64,000 bases of DNA from Phaeotremella fagi (lineage: Eukaryota; Basidiomycota; Tremellomycetes; Tremellales; Phaeotremellaceae): NCBI GenBank assembly GCA_001599715.1, contig BCHU01000001.1, forward strand, positions 2,217,634-2,281,633, given 5' to 3'. The notes under the pieces are model-generated. The model worked only from the letters and a program-made list of their open reading frames with translations. It was not told the origin of the DNA and did no database searches. Below, piece after piece: positions 48,391 through 58,592 of this stretch. Every line of letters starts with the position of its first letter. Position 1 is the stretch's first letter. The translations under genes and the position numbers were made by a program.

Positions 48391-48890
48391 GGGTGGGGAT
48401 GGATGGATGCAGTGGTTTGTACTTGATTATCAGTTACACGATGTAGATGTTCTCTGTAAGGTGACTGATTGAATGAATGCCAATGCCAATGGCCATGGCC
48501 ATGAATGCCAAGTGCCACACCGGAGTATTGTTTGTGTAGGAAGGTGTTAATCAGCTGGTGTGGTGTGTAGCAGTAGAGTGTCGTCACTGTAGGTGTAGGT
48601 ATAGAGTTAATTGTTAATGGTTATACTTATACTTATTCTTATATCTATCATCTAGTCTTCTGTATCATTTACATATCATATCATACTCTATAATATAATA
48701 CTATTATCAACACCACCACCCCCACCGTCAACACAACGACCCAGCCCCACATCCCACCTGTGCATTTATTTCATTCTTTCATTCCGAGCCAACCGTTTTA
48801 AATTCATTGGTCACAGCTCAAACAACTTAAACACAACCCTTACTTCTCACTAGCAACAACACTCTTAACATTCTTGCCGTTCTACCTACC
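48391..48890. other. Intergenic region with a short imperfect repeat
   Basis: Holds the AKR 3' end and the SCH9 promoter. Near 48476-48510 there is a patch of repeated CCAATG/CCATGG-like hexamers. An A-run at 48953-48960 lies further on, inside SCH9 intron 1. No gene. Confidence 0.4.
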
Positions 48891-51700
48891 ATGCTCAAAG
48901 GGGTAAAGGTGAGTAACAAACATCCTGTTCATTTGGCCAGTGGCCACCGGGAAAAAAAAACTTTTTCTGACACAAACGTATTTATCAGCAACTATGGCCA
49001 TCGTCCCAAGCCTCTTCCTCAAACAAAGAATCCCCTACAGTCTCACCTTCACCTTCCTTCTCTTCATTAGGTGGTCCAGCTGATCAAGCGACACCCCGTG
49101 CATCTGTTCAGAATCAATCGAACCCATTCGAATCAGTCACACCAGGTTTAACAAGGGGTACATCTGCACTTTCACTTAATCAACAAAGACCTGCTAGTCC
49201 TGCTTTACCACCTTTAAATCTTTCTTCCAACAGCAGTAACGTTTCTTCTGGTTTACGTACACCTACAAGTCATGGTTTCATGCCTTTACCTTTAGGTACA
49301 CCTGGTGCAGCTCAACCCACAACCGGTGTAACTGTTGGTGACACAGTCGGTGGATCTACTGGTATGGGATTCGGTTTACATGAACCACCAAAAATGCGTA
49401 AAGCGATGAGTAAACTGGGTGACGGTTCAAAAACTCCCGGTGGTGGTAGTCCACCTGACTCAGGTCATAACAGCGACGCCATGGAAGGTGTTCAATCAAC
49501 TTCAACCACACCCGGTCCACCACAATCTAATCCAAGGGGTTTACTCAACGTTAAATTGATTTCTGCGAGAGGTTTAGCCGTTTCTCATTCAGCAGCTGTC
49601 GATCCTCAACCATACGTCGTGATACAATTCGAACAAAACGAATTCGTTTCTCGTCCACCTCATCCGGTTTCTTCACCAGCTTCAGTTCCTTTCACTACTT
49701 CAACCGCTCAACCTGTGGCTCAACCTGGTATTTCTAGAACTTCAAGTGGTCTGGGTATCGGTACGATCTCTAGAGCTTTTGCTGAAGCTGTTGGAAGAGG
49801 TAAGGGGAAGAGAGAGGAAATGGAAACTCCTCGTGCGGAAGAGAAGACTAGTTGGCTCGGTAGACCAGGGCCTGGTGATCCCATTTGGAAAGAGGAGGTT
49901 TCTTTGTGAGTTGTCTTCAAATGAACGGTATTGACTCCGTTTCAGTGATCTCACCTCGAGCTCTTCTGTGGTCCATGTTACAGTCTACGATAGGAGTAAA
50001 GAAGGTGAAGGATTCTTGGGAATGCTCGATATCAAACCAGTACTGAAAGATGGTTACACCCTCGATAACTGGTATAAACTTGGTACAAGAGGTGACGAAG
50101 TCGTAACAGGAGAAGTTTGGATTCAAGTCACCTACAACATGATTCGAAACAAGGTCCATCTCAAACCATCAGATTTCGAATTCATGAAATTAATCGGTCG
50201 AGGAACTTTCGGTCGTGTTTTCCAAGTGAGAAAAAAGGATACAAAGAGAATCTACGCCATGAAGGTGTTGTCTAAAAAAGAAATCGTCGCCAAGAAAGAA
50301 GTAGCTCACACGATAGGCGAAAGGAAGATTCTTCAACGATCCCTCGAATGTCCTTTCTTGGTTGGACTGAAATTCTCTTTCCAAACTGATAAAGAATTGT
50401 ATTTCGTTACGGATTATAAATGCGGTGGAGAACTGTTCTGGCATTTACAGAAAGAAGGTCGTTTCAATGAAAACAGAGCTCGTTTCTATATCGCTGAATT
50501 AATCTTGGCTTTGGAACATTTACATAAATACAATATCGTTTATCGGGATCTCAAACCTGAAAATATCTTGTTGGACGCAACGGGTCATGTCGCTCTTTGT
50601 GATTTCGGTTTATCAAAACCTGATTTGAATAATGATCAATTGACTAACACATTCTGTGGGACGACTGAGTGAGCTTCTGCTGCTACCGCGCAATGTTTAG
50701 CTAATCCACTCCATAGATATCTCGCCCCTGAAGTCCTTCTTGATGAAAAGGGATATGGAAAACATGTCGATTTCTGGTCACTCGGTGTTTTGCTTTTCGA
50801 AATGTGCTGTGGTTGGAGTCCTTTCTATGCTGAGCAGACTCAGGAGATGTATCGTCTGATTTGTGAGTTATTTTGTAAAATGGTTAATTTCAATCACTGA
50901 CGTCCAAACAGGTTACGGAAAAATCCGTTTCCCCAAACATGGTATGTTGCAATGATGAGTTTGGGAGTTAAAGCTAATTCTTCGCCAGTGATTGGAGACG
51001 ACGGTAAACAGTTCGTCAAGGGAGTAAGTCGATTCATTATTGTTCCTTCCGCTCTCTCTAACAAGCCCAGCTACTCAACCGAAACCCTCAAAATCGATTG
51101 GGAGCCAAAAGAGACGCTGCCGAATTGAAAGAACATCCATTCTTCAAATCAATAGATTGGGATCTGCTCTACCGAAAACAGATCACACCACCTTTCAAAC
51201 CGATCGTCGATTCAGACGAATCAGTCGCGAATTTCGATCCTGAATTCACTAATTCTTCATTGAAGGATGCGGGGATCAATCCATATGAGGATGATGGAGA
51301 TTTCGATGTTGGCAGTTTATCACGACATAATTATGTTGGACCTGGTGGAGGGGTTTCGAATACTGCTAATGCTGGTAAAGACGGTGTGGCTATCAAACCA
51401 CAACGACCTGCTCCTACTGCACTTAATGGTAGTCCACTTACTAGTAGTATTCAAGAGAACTTTAGAGGATTCACATACACCGGTGAATCGTTATTGGTAT
51501 GTTGATGTCTCATATCGATTGTTGTTATGCTAACGTCGAAATGTCAGCCCACATCAATGCTAGCTGAACAATCTATGGAAGCTGAGAGTTCAGATAACGA
51601 GAACGCGGTGGATGACGACGAAGACGACGACGATGAAGAGGAAGAAGAAGACGATGAAGGTATGAGAACCCGTCGACAAAGTGATGTAGATATGGATTAG
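48891..51700 (+). CDS. SCH9: C2-domain AGC protein kinase, Sch9 type
   Basis: An 815-aa kinase of the TORC1-Sch9 nutrient and longevity pathway. Eight exons: 48891-48908, 48989-49905, 49946-50668, 50717-50862, 50912-50941, 50989-51023, 51071-51496 and 51548-51700. A Ser/Pro-rich N-terminus is followed by a C2-like domain ([15 protein letters not shown] to [12 protein letters not shown]). The kinase domain then shows [20 protein letters not shown] (Lys), [19 protein letters not shown] and the activation loop TFCGTTEYLAPE. The AGC tail ends in the hydrophobic motif FRGFTY, the kind of site TORC1 phosphorylates in yeast Sch9. The last exon encodes an unusually acidic tail ([16 protein letters not shown]). 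The order C2 then AGC kinase separates it from YPK and PKA kinases. Confidence 0.94.
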
Positions 51701-52014
51701 GGTGTCGGACGATCGAATTTTCCTTTTTCTTTCTTTTCTTTTTTTTTCACTCTTACAAATCTTTTGAATTAACATTAAAGAATCAGAATAAAGCTTTACA
51801 AACAACATCAACAACCAAACAGAAGTATAATTTTTGCATTTCATTCTTTTAAATCCTAATCCTAATTTCCTCTTTATTTCTTTTCTTTCTTTTCTTTTGT
51901 TTTAATTTAAAATATCCCGAGTAATATGTAGTAGTAATCTGGAGGAGGTTTAATGTGAATTCGAATCTAATGAAAAAACAAGTCAAAAATCGAAACCAAA
52001 AGCAAAACCAGAAA

Positions 52015-52251
52015 CTAACTATGTCTCTTCAGATCAACCACGAAAATCTCTAGTTGACGTTTATGACCCTCTACAGTCCTTTTGAATTCGTTATCGACAG
52101 TTTGGAGGAGGAGGTAGACTTGTTCGTATGTGACCTTTGGACGTGGGTTTGGGTGAGGGGGAGGGAGGGATTTGATATTTGGGAGGGTTAGGGTTGTAGC
52201 TCGACTTCGGGTTAGGGTCGTTGTGGTTGCTTTTTTTATCGTTGTTGTCAT
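52015..52251 (-). CDS. Small unknown protein
   Basis: A 78-aa intronless frame with an ATG start. It has a Thr/Lys-rich N-terminus (TTTIKKATTTTLTRSRATT), a proline patch and an amphipathic helical C-terminus (YEQVYLLLQTVDNEFKRT, then EIFVVDLKRHS). The helical half looks like a protein-interaction subunit of a small complex, but I recognise no family. It is convergent with SCH9 and divergent from the Nudix-like cluster. Confidence 0.5.
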   Translation of the reverse strand: MTTTIKKATTTTLTRSRATTLTLPNIKSLPPPHPNPRPKVTYEQVYLLLQTVDNEFKRTVEGHKRQLEIFVVDLKRHS

Positions 52252-52772
52252 CTTTGATTTGGGATTTGGGATTTGGGATTGGGATGGGTTTCTGTAACTC
52301 TAGAATCGTTGGCTCGTAGAATTTTGGAGTGGCAGTTTGACTGGTCTGGTTGGTTTAGCCACTTGACCGCCAGGTGTGTTGTTTACCGTTTAAATTGAGC
52401 CAACAAAAATAAGTGGAGAGCTTCTATTGTGCAGGACAATGTAGCAGAAAGGTTACCATCAGAAACCCAAATCCCCCTTTGATTGAGATAATATTTGCTC
52501 ATTTACCATTCACTTTAGTGCTCTGAAAGGATCCACTCATATTTTAATGCTACTGTATTTAGTCCTTTGATATAGGCCGTCATATCATTTCAAATCGCTT
52601 ATGGGGTGTCGGTATATTGAACCTTTGTGATAGCAGAAGACAGTGAGAAGCTGACACATAAAGTGCTCGCTTTTTGGGGGGTTTCTTTTTCTTTTCTCTT
52701 TCTCTTTCTCATCTTTCAAAGATACGCACTCGCCACTCAATAAATTTTTAATCTTTTATATAACATTTCCTT

Positions 52773-52852
52773 GTAAGTTCTAAACGTTTTTCCAACTTCC
52801 ATCTCTTGTTGCCCACGTCTTCACATACGACATACATGTGTTCAACTGACAG
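52773..52852 (+). other. Probable 5'-leader intron of the first Nudix-like gene
   Basis: GTAAGT at 52773 and a CAACTGACAG branch/acceptor ending at 52852 flank an 80-nt putative intron 39 bases before the ATG. The same arrangement precedes the paralogs at 54220 and 57576, and in each the second leader exon begins with CT. Confidence 0.55.
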
Positions 52853-52891
52853 CTGTAGTAAACACAATCCAAAGCTACTTCACTAATCACG

Positions 52892-53515
52892 ATGTTTTCC
52901 AAACGCTTCCTCACTGGAACTGGTGGCTATCAATACCAACCGTCTACACTACAATCTTTCATTGAAGATAATGCAAGAGACCACTACTCTACCGGGGGCG
53001 GTCCTCTCATGGTTGGAGGTATTTTGGTTAGAACGAATCCTCAAGATCCCAGCAGCATTCAAGTCTTCTTATCAAAAGAAGGCACTTTCCATAGACACAA
53101 ACTTCCCCCTCAAAGCCAACTATCCCAAAAGCCTACATCCCGCCTTCATAAGAAGACAAACGAAAACTTCACTCTAGATGAAACTGCAAGAATCATAAGT
53201 GATAGCTTCAAGATACCTCCAGAAGATCTTATTATCAAATCGTACGCCGGCAGCTATCCAACTTGGAATTTCCAGTCAGACAACCCAGGTGCAAGTTCTT
53301 CCTTCGTCCCTACTACACATCATGCTATGTTTTTATGTACGACAAATTCAACGAGTATTGATGAGGATGAAGGTGGTAAATGGTATTCAGAGGAGAAAAT
53401 ATATGAGAAGGCTAGAAAGTTAGGGGATAAGGTTATAAAAAACGATAAGTTTCTCCAAAGTCTCCGGGAGGCTGTTATGGATTACATACAGACGTCAATT
53501 TCTTCAGGCAATTGA
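52892..53515 (+). CDS. Divergent Nudix-fold protein, plus-type paralog 1
   Basis: An intronless 207-aa frame. It shares with the 54.2- and 57.6-kb genes an N-terminal LTGTGGYQYQ block, a strand-like VRTNPQDPSSIQVFL, a helix plus PPEDLIIKSYAGSYP, MFLCTTNS, and GGKWYSEEKIYE. By alignment through PxEDL/PAENLSI and FLCTT/FMCTLYG it is homologous to the minus-strand paralogs, which keep a recognisable Nudix layout. Here the GG and REUXEEXGU box is not present, so hydrolase activity is unlikely. No signal peptide. Function unknown; by fold it may bind nucleotide-like or other ligands (inference). Confidence 0.75.
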   Translation: MFSKRFLTGTGGYQYQPSTLQSFIEDNARDHYSTGGGPLMVGGILVRTNPQDPSSIQVFLSKEGTFHRHKLPPQSQLSQKPTSRLHKKTNENFTLDETARIISDSFKIPPEDLIIKSYAGSYPTWNFQSDNPGASSSFVPTTHHAMFLCTTNSTSIDEDEGGKWYSEEKIYEKARKLGDKVIKNDKFLQSLREAVMDYIQTSISSGN

Positions 53516-54108
53516 TTTAGTGATGGTTGAGGCTTCAAGTGTTTGAGCTATACTTGAGTTTGTAGTTTGTAGGTTATATCACTGTGTTCGAGATTAGTCC
53601 ATAGGAAAGAGAATGAATGAAAGTGAAGGCTGTTTTGCAAAACTCCAAGTTGCCTTTGAGAAATACAAAAATTCTTGCAATTCTGCTTCAGACTATTCAT
53701 GAGGTTTCCTGTGGTCTTATGTATTTCATCAAGTTATACATGGCACTGCAACATTTGCGTTGAATGATTAGGGGATAGTTAGGTCGAAGAGGACGCAGAT
53801 CATTGAGTATTTGGGCAAGTGGCAAATTTTCACCCTCGAGTGAAATACTTGGATGTTTAGAAATAGATTAAAGAAGGCTCTTACAGGACAAAGAATTAGA
53901 ACCAGTGTCTTCTTATGACGTTTTATCGGGAAATTAAGGCCTTCATTCTTAGACAAAAGAAATTATATCGGTTTAAATGATTTTAATCTGTGGAGCTGTG
54001 AGAAGACCCGAGTTTTTACGAATAAATTGCTATTGCAAGTTCTAAAACCTTTCTCTTTCTTTCTTCATCTTTCCGAAGATTTTTGCCACTCGTCAATAAA
54101 CATTTTTT

Positions 54109-54164
54109 GTGAGTACTGTACATCCTTAGTGTTTGTTTATCTTACACATGTTTACATCTCTCAG
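54109..54164 (+). other. Probable 5'-leader intron of the second Nudix-like gene
   Basis: GTGAGT at 54109 to CTCTCAG at 54164 (56 nt), preceded by GCCACTCGTCAATAAA. A near match to that block (GCCACTCAATAAA) lies just upstream of the leader intron of the gene at 52892. Confidence 0.55.
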
Positions 54165-54219
54165 CTGTTAGGAACCTTGCTAACAACTGCAGCACCAATC
54201 TGATACAATACTCTTCACC

Positions 54220-54807
54220 ATGTCATCATCATATCTTACTGGGGGAACTGGTTATAAGTATACAGAGTCTGCTCTTCAAGAGTTCCTTCGGGACAATTCT
54301 CATCAACCTAAAAAACAGAACGGGCTTCCTCTCTACGCTGAAGCTCTACTCATGAGAAGAAATCCAAACGATCAAAGCGACCTGCAGGTCTTCTTGCGGC
54401 CAGAAGGCAAGGTTCAGAGGTATCAGGTACCATATTCAATCGAACTGACTCGGAATCCGGCTCGAGATACGTTCGAAAACAACAAGAGAACAATGAATCT
54501 AGACGAAGTTGCCAGCCTCTCCGAGTGGTTTTGGGTTCCCACCGAAAACCTCTCAATTGACGCCTATGTTGGTGGCTATCCATTCGAAAAAACTCTGGAT
54601 ACGCAGTCAGAAATCGTTGCCTACAGTGCTGTCTTTTTGTGTACCACCACTGCAAGTCACCAAGAGTTCAACAGGGGAGGTAGATGGTACTCTAAATCTG
54701 AGGTCGACGACGTTAGTTTCCAGGTAGCCGTTGAAGGGGTTTATACATCAATTCAACTTGCTTTTGATAGATACAAACAACTTCTCTCTTCTACTTCACA
54801 GGGTTAA
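54220..54807 (+). CDS. Divergent Nudix-fold protein, plus-type paralog 2
   Basis: An intronless 195-aa frame starting MSSSYLTGGTGYKYTESAL. It carries LLMRRNPNDQSDLQVFL, where a Nudix first strand would lie, and VPTENLSIDAYVGGYPF, directly comparable to LPAENLSIECLVGEF of the minus-strand gene at 55.0 kb. AVFLCTTTA and RGGRWYSKSEV follow. The glycine pair and the acidic metal-binding helix of a working Nudix box are replaced by LDEVASLSEWFWVPTE. It is therefore a probable pseudoenzyme. It has the same orientation, similar size and the same leader-intron layout as paralogs 1 and 5. Confidence 0.77.
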   Translation: MSSSYLTGGTGYKYTESALQEFLRDNSHQPKKQNGLPLYAEALLMRRNPNDQSDLQVFLRPEGKVQRYQVPYSIELTRNPARDTFENNKRTMNLDEVASLSEWFWVPTENLSIDAYVGGYPFEKTLDTQSEIVAYSAVFLCTTTASHQEFNRGGRWYSKSEVDDVSFQVAVEGVYTSIQLAFDRYKQLLSSTSQG

Positions 54808-55023
54808 AGGGGTGGGTACAGTAGTCCTGGGTTTCATAGTATTTGTCCCAATTAAATTTGGTTTTGTAAAGTTTCAATTGAATGAATATGTAAAAGTTTA
54901 GTTATTTGCAAAGAATGATGATAAAACAATCGAAAGTTTCCTTACACATGCCACACTGAAAAAGGTTGAAGCGATTATGGGGGGGAGTCCCTCAAGTCTA
55001 TATACAGTATATGTACATGGTAT

Positions 55024-55665
55024 CTATTGCTTTGTAAGGAAACAGCGATATTCCTCGAAAGCTCTACTGATTTGGTTACGAGAATTCTGGTTGAACTCCT
55101 CCATTGTCAACTCCTCAATGTCCCCCTCTGAAATCCACTTACATTCAGAATGCTCCAACCAGTTAGGATGAGTTTCTGAACCGTCAACTCCCTCTGGACC
55201 ATAGAGGGTGCACATGAAAGTCCAATGGTGCATACCTTCTGCGGTACGAACTGATCTCGAGTTTATTCTATGATCAAATTCCCCAACTAAACACTCGATG
55301 GACAGGTTCTCAGCTGGAAGACCAGTCTCTTTGGTAACCTCATCAACAAGTGCTCTGATAGCTCGGCCTGGTTTACTCCAAAACCAATACTCGTCAACTG
55401 AACCCCCAGGAGATTCGAGTTCACCACCACGACTCCAAATCTCTTGTCTTCTTAAGAGAAGTGTTTGGAGAGTACCGTCTGAAGGAGACCGACGCATCAG
55501 AGCACCGTGAACACCTAGACCGAGTTTCGAATTGTCTGGCTTCCGACTCCGAAACTCTTCTTGAGTGATATTGTACGTCTCGAGCTGCTTGTTGTATCTA
55601 GCACCGCCCTCGAAGTAGACATAAGAGGTAGTGTCTTCGTTCTGAATGACTGTTGTTTCGCTTAT
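55024..55665 (-). pseudogene. Divergent Nudix-fold protein, minus-type paralog, start codon apparently lost
   Basis: The frame homologous to the 212-aa neighbour (56185-56823) spans 55665-55024, 214 codons with stop against 213. At the position of the neighbour's ATG it reads ATA (55665-55663). The next in-frame ATG is 55497, inside the domain. Content: YVYFEGGARYNKQLETYNIT, GALMRRSPSDGTLQTLLLRR, GELESPGGSV, a Nudix-box-like DEVTKETGL (REUXEEXGU with R to D and one E to K), PAENLSIECLVGEF, WTFMCTLYG and EHSECKWISEGDIEEL. The strands and box order are those of a Nudix hydrolase. Either the gene is dead or truncated, or an upstream exon supplies a start; a GTACAG donor near 55778 with a matching phase could do so. 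Confidence 0.65.
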
Positions 55666-56184
55666 TTTGATTGCTTGGTTAACGTAGAGTCGGTAGTGTG
55701 AGCGAACTATTGCGTGACAGAATGGTTGTTCTTGAGGATCGGAGAAGAAGTGAAAGAATTATTTTTCTCGTACTGTACCTCGTTTGATGGCTCTCCTTTT
55801 GACGATCATAGATCAAAGGACAATCAAACACCGACATCGACGACGTCATTTATTCGTAAAGTATACTGCAGATCGTGTCTTCTTACAGGAAGCATTTCAG
55901 AAAAATTGCTTACAAAAATCGAAAACCTCTTTGATGAGTATAATTGTGCTCATGCACCGATCGATTAACGCTCAGAGAGGATCTATAATGATGATCAGTC
56001 ACTTGATGCAAGAATTGAGCTTCATCAGAAATATCGCCATGTTTCCTCCCTCGTATTGTATTGCAACTCAGCTGATGACGATAACGATTTAACAACCAAG
56101 AACAAAAGAACTACATCAAACGGTGACAAACTTGATTGAGAAGACTACAGAAGCATACAAGATTCTTGACTAAGCTTACAGTCT

Positions 56185-56823
56185 CTATTTCTTCGCGAGG
56201 AAACGACGATAATCCTCGAAAGCACAACTGATTTGGTTAGGAGTAGGTGGGATGAGTAAATTTGGATCTAAGCTCTCGGTTTCCGCCTCCGACATCCACT
56301 CACAACTAGAATGTTCTAACTTGTGTGGATGAGCTTCTGATCCATCAACTCCTTCTGAACCGTAGAGAGTGCACATGAAGGTCCAACGATGTATCAATTG
56401 TGCACTGCCGAATGGTCCATGGTTTCGTTGGTCCTGGCAATCATGAGACAAACATTCAATGGAGATTTTGCTGATGTCGATACCGTATTCTTTGGCAGCT
56501 TTTGAAACAGCTTCGAGAGCTGTAGTTTCACCAGACCATAATCGTAACGCATCACCGTGCCCATTCACGGTACCTCCAGCGAGTTCCAGTTGACCAGAAC
56601 GACTTGATTTGAAAAAACTTTCTTGGCGTTTTAGAATTAGTGTCTGCGGGATCTGGAATGTGGGCGAAAGTCGCATGAGTGCTGCGTGAACATCTAGTCT
56701 TACTTGAGGAGAATATTCGTACTGATCGAGAAACTCTTTTTCGGTGATGTTGTACTTCTCGAGTTGCTTGTCGTATCTAGAACCGTTTTTGAGATAGACG
56801 TATTCGGTAGTGTTGTTGGACAT
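56185..56823 (-). CDS. Divergent Nudix-fold protein, minus-type paralog, intact
   Basis: An intronless 212-aa frame from ATG at 56823 (MSNNTTEYVYLKNGSRYDK). The Nudix order is visible: strand AALMRLSPTFQIPQTLILKR, LELAGGTVNGHGD, helix ALEAVSKAAKEYGI, ISIECLSHD, WTFMCTLYGSEGVDGSE, and LEHSSCEWMSEAE. The box REUXEEXGU reads SKAAKEYGI and keeps only the second Glu and the Gly, so catalytic metal binding is probably lost. It is about 40-50% identical by eye to 55024-55665 over the C-terminal 60 residues. No leader intron was seen. Confidence 0.77.
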   Translation of the reverse strand: MSNNTTEYVYLKNGSRYDKQLEKYNITEKEFLDQYEYSPQVRLDVHAALMRLSPTFQIPQTLILKRQESFFKSSRSGQLELAGGTVNGHGDALRLWSGETTALEAVSKAAKEYGIDISKISIECLSHDCQDQRNHGPFGSAQLIHRWTFMCTLYGSEGVDGSEAHPHKLEHSSCEWMSEAETESLDPNLLIPPTPNQISCAFEDYRRFLAKK

Positions 56824-57448
56824 TGTAATTGAGGTTGAGGTTGTTGTACGAGAGTTTGTTGTTTTTGAAAAATTGGAAGGGTGGGTGGCAAAGTTGGTTG
56901 TTGAAATTGGAAGAACAGGGGGGAAAGATAATTATATTTTTCTTATGTGTCAAATGAAGACTCCAGTTGACGGAAGGCGTGGGCAAACGACTGTCGTAAA
57001 TGCCGACGATGACACCATCATGAATCCATTGTAATTCTTTCGTGAAGAAAGGGTATCCTCATTAGCTACCCGCAAAAGAGCACTTGATATTGTCTGAATG
57101 AATGGACTTCATGAAGACTACTAACTAAAAACCGAATTTTCCTTTCTTCTCCTTTTCAACATATACCGACAGCCTGCCCATAAAGGATCTCTTGTGCCAC
57201 ATAACTTTTGAGGCTTTATTGTAATGTAGAGCCCTATTTCTAGATAGGTCTACCTTTTTATTCAAATCGGATTATCTATTTCGGTATTTGTCACTTTTAT
57301 CACCTTTATATGATCAAAAGAGGGTAAATAATGTCGTACGAAGTACAAACCTTTTAGCACTTTCTTTTTCTTTCCTTCTTGTTGCTACTATCAGTCATAG
57401 AAGATCCCGCTACTTGAAAACAATTTTCCTGAGAAAATAACTTTTCAT

Positions 57449-57522
57449 GTGAGTCTCAACCTCTTAGAAACGACTTGCCTACTATGTACTTTACTCACTT
57501 TTCCTAAGTAAAATACACCCAG
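57449..57522 (+). other. Probable 5'-leader intron of the fifth Nudix-like gene
   Basis: GTGAGT at 57449 to ACACCCAG at 57522 (74 nt), after a CT-rich tract. The ATG follows 53 bases later. This is the same layout as the genes at 52892 and 54220. Confidence 0.5.
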
Positions 57523-57575
57523 CTAACATCCGTAGAAGACTAATTTGGTAACTCAAAACAACCACTTTCCGTACC

Positions 57576-58175
57576 ATGCCATCCGAATCATACCTCACAG
57601 GGACTGATGGTTATCAATACCAAAGTTCTGCTCTCGAGGCTTTTCTAAACGAACCCTCCATCAATGATCCCTTCCACAGAGCCGAAGGTCTTTTAATGAG
57701 AAGAAATCCACAAGACCCAAGCGACATACAGGTGTTCTTGAAGCAAAAACGGTTTCTTGGCCACCACAAACTTCCAGTTGGAGATGACCTAGACACAGAC
57801 GCTTACCCAGACGCTTACTCGGTCTACTTCGATCACAGAACTAAAAGGAAGGATCTAGATCCAATCTCGAGTATTATCAGTAAGGAATTGGGTGTTCCTT
57901 CAGAAGATCTCCGAATCGACTCGTACCTTGGTTCGTATTCTACTCACAAAAACTTTCCATATAATTCAGCTCCTTACAATGAGTATTACACCGTCACCAC
58001 CAGACACGCTCTTTTTTTGTGTACCACTAAATCCAAGAATGATGAGGGGATCAAGAACGGTAAATGGTGTTCTGAGAAGAAACTTTTTAAAGATGGGTTC
58101 AAGACACTAGACAGAGAATTCACACCCCAACTTTTAAAAGCTTTTTCAAGATACAGAGGAATTTTCGATGAGTAG
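57576..58175 (+). CDS. Divergent Nudix-fold protein, plus-type paralog 3
   Basis: An intronless 199-aa frame (MPSESYLTGTDGYQYQSSAL). It shares LLMRRNPQDPSDIQVFL, VPSEDLRIDSYLGSYS, HALFLCTTKS and NGKWCSEKKLF with the two plus-strand relatives. RRNPQDPSDIQVFL is nearly the same as in paralog 2, so the two are close duplicates, although the middle (residues 70-110, charged and Asp/Tyr-rich) has diverged freely. No Nudix catalytic box. Function unknown. Confidence 0.77.
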   Translation: MPSESYLTGTDGYQYQSSALEAFLNEPSINDPFHRAEGLLMRRNPQDPSDIQVFLKQKRFLGHHKLPVGDDLDTDAYPDAYSVYFDHRTKRKDLDPISSIISKELGVPSEDLRIDSYLGSYSTHKNFPYNSAPYNEYYTVTTRHALFLCTTKSKNDEGIKNGKWCSEKKLFKDGFKTLDREFTPQLLKAFSRYRGIFDE

Positions 58176-58592
58176 GATTTCCGAAGCCCCTTGGATTTTG
58201 AGGTATCAGATGGAAATGGTTTTTGTTTGTCTGTGATTTTTAGGTTGAATGAGGTTACGAGAGAATGATTTTAGGAAAGAATGGGAATGCATGAACGAAT
58301 ATATATAATTCCATCTGTGCAGATAAGATACAATTACGAAGACGAGACATGGAGCTGAGAAAATTGACGAGTGGCAAAACCTTCCTGATGTCTAAGTGCT
58401 TAAACTGTGTCATAGTATGTTTCTTTTGTACATCAATATCAAGTCGGTGTTGTAACCTTTGTTCATTGTCTTCGCGCATTGAGCGGAGGATGAAATTTCC
58501 AAGGTCCGAAATCAGGAGTCTCCTATTTCGACTCGTCCACACCGTAGTATTACCTACAACATATCATCAACTACAGAAGCTACACCAATAAG

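Noticed and set aside
55714..55968. Plus frame of 84 aa (EWLFLRIGEEVKELFFSYC) between Nudix-like genes
   Set aside because: It opens at GTG with no ATG, overlaps the upstream part of the minus-strand gene, and has no splice partners.
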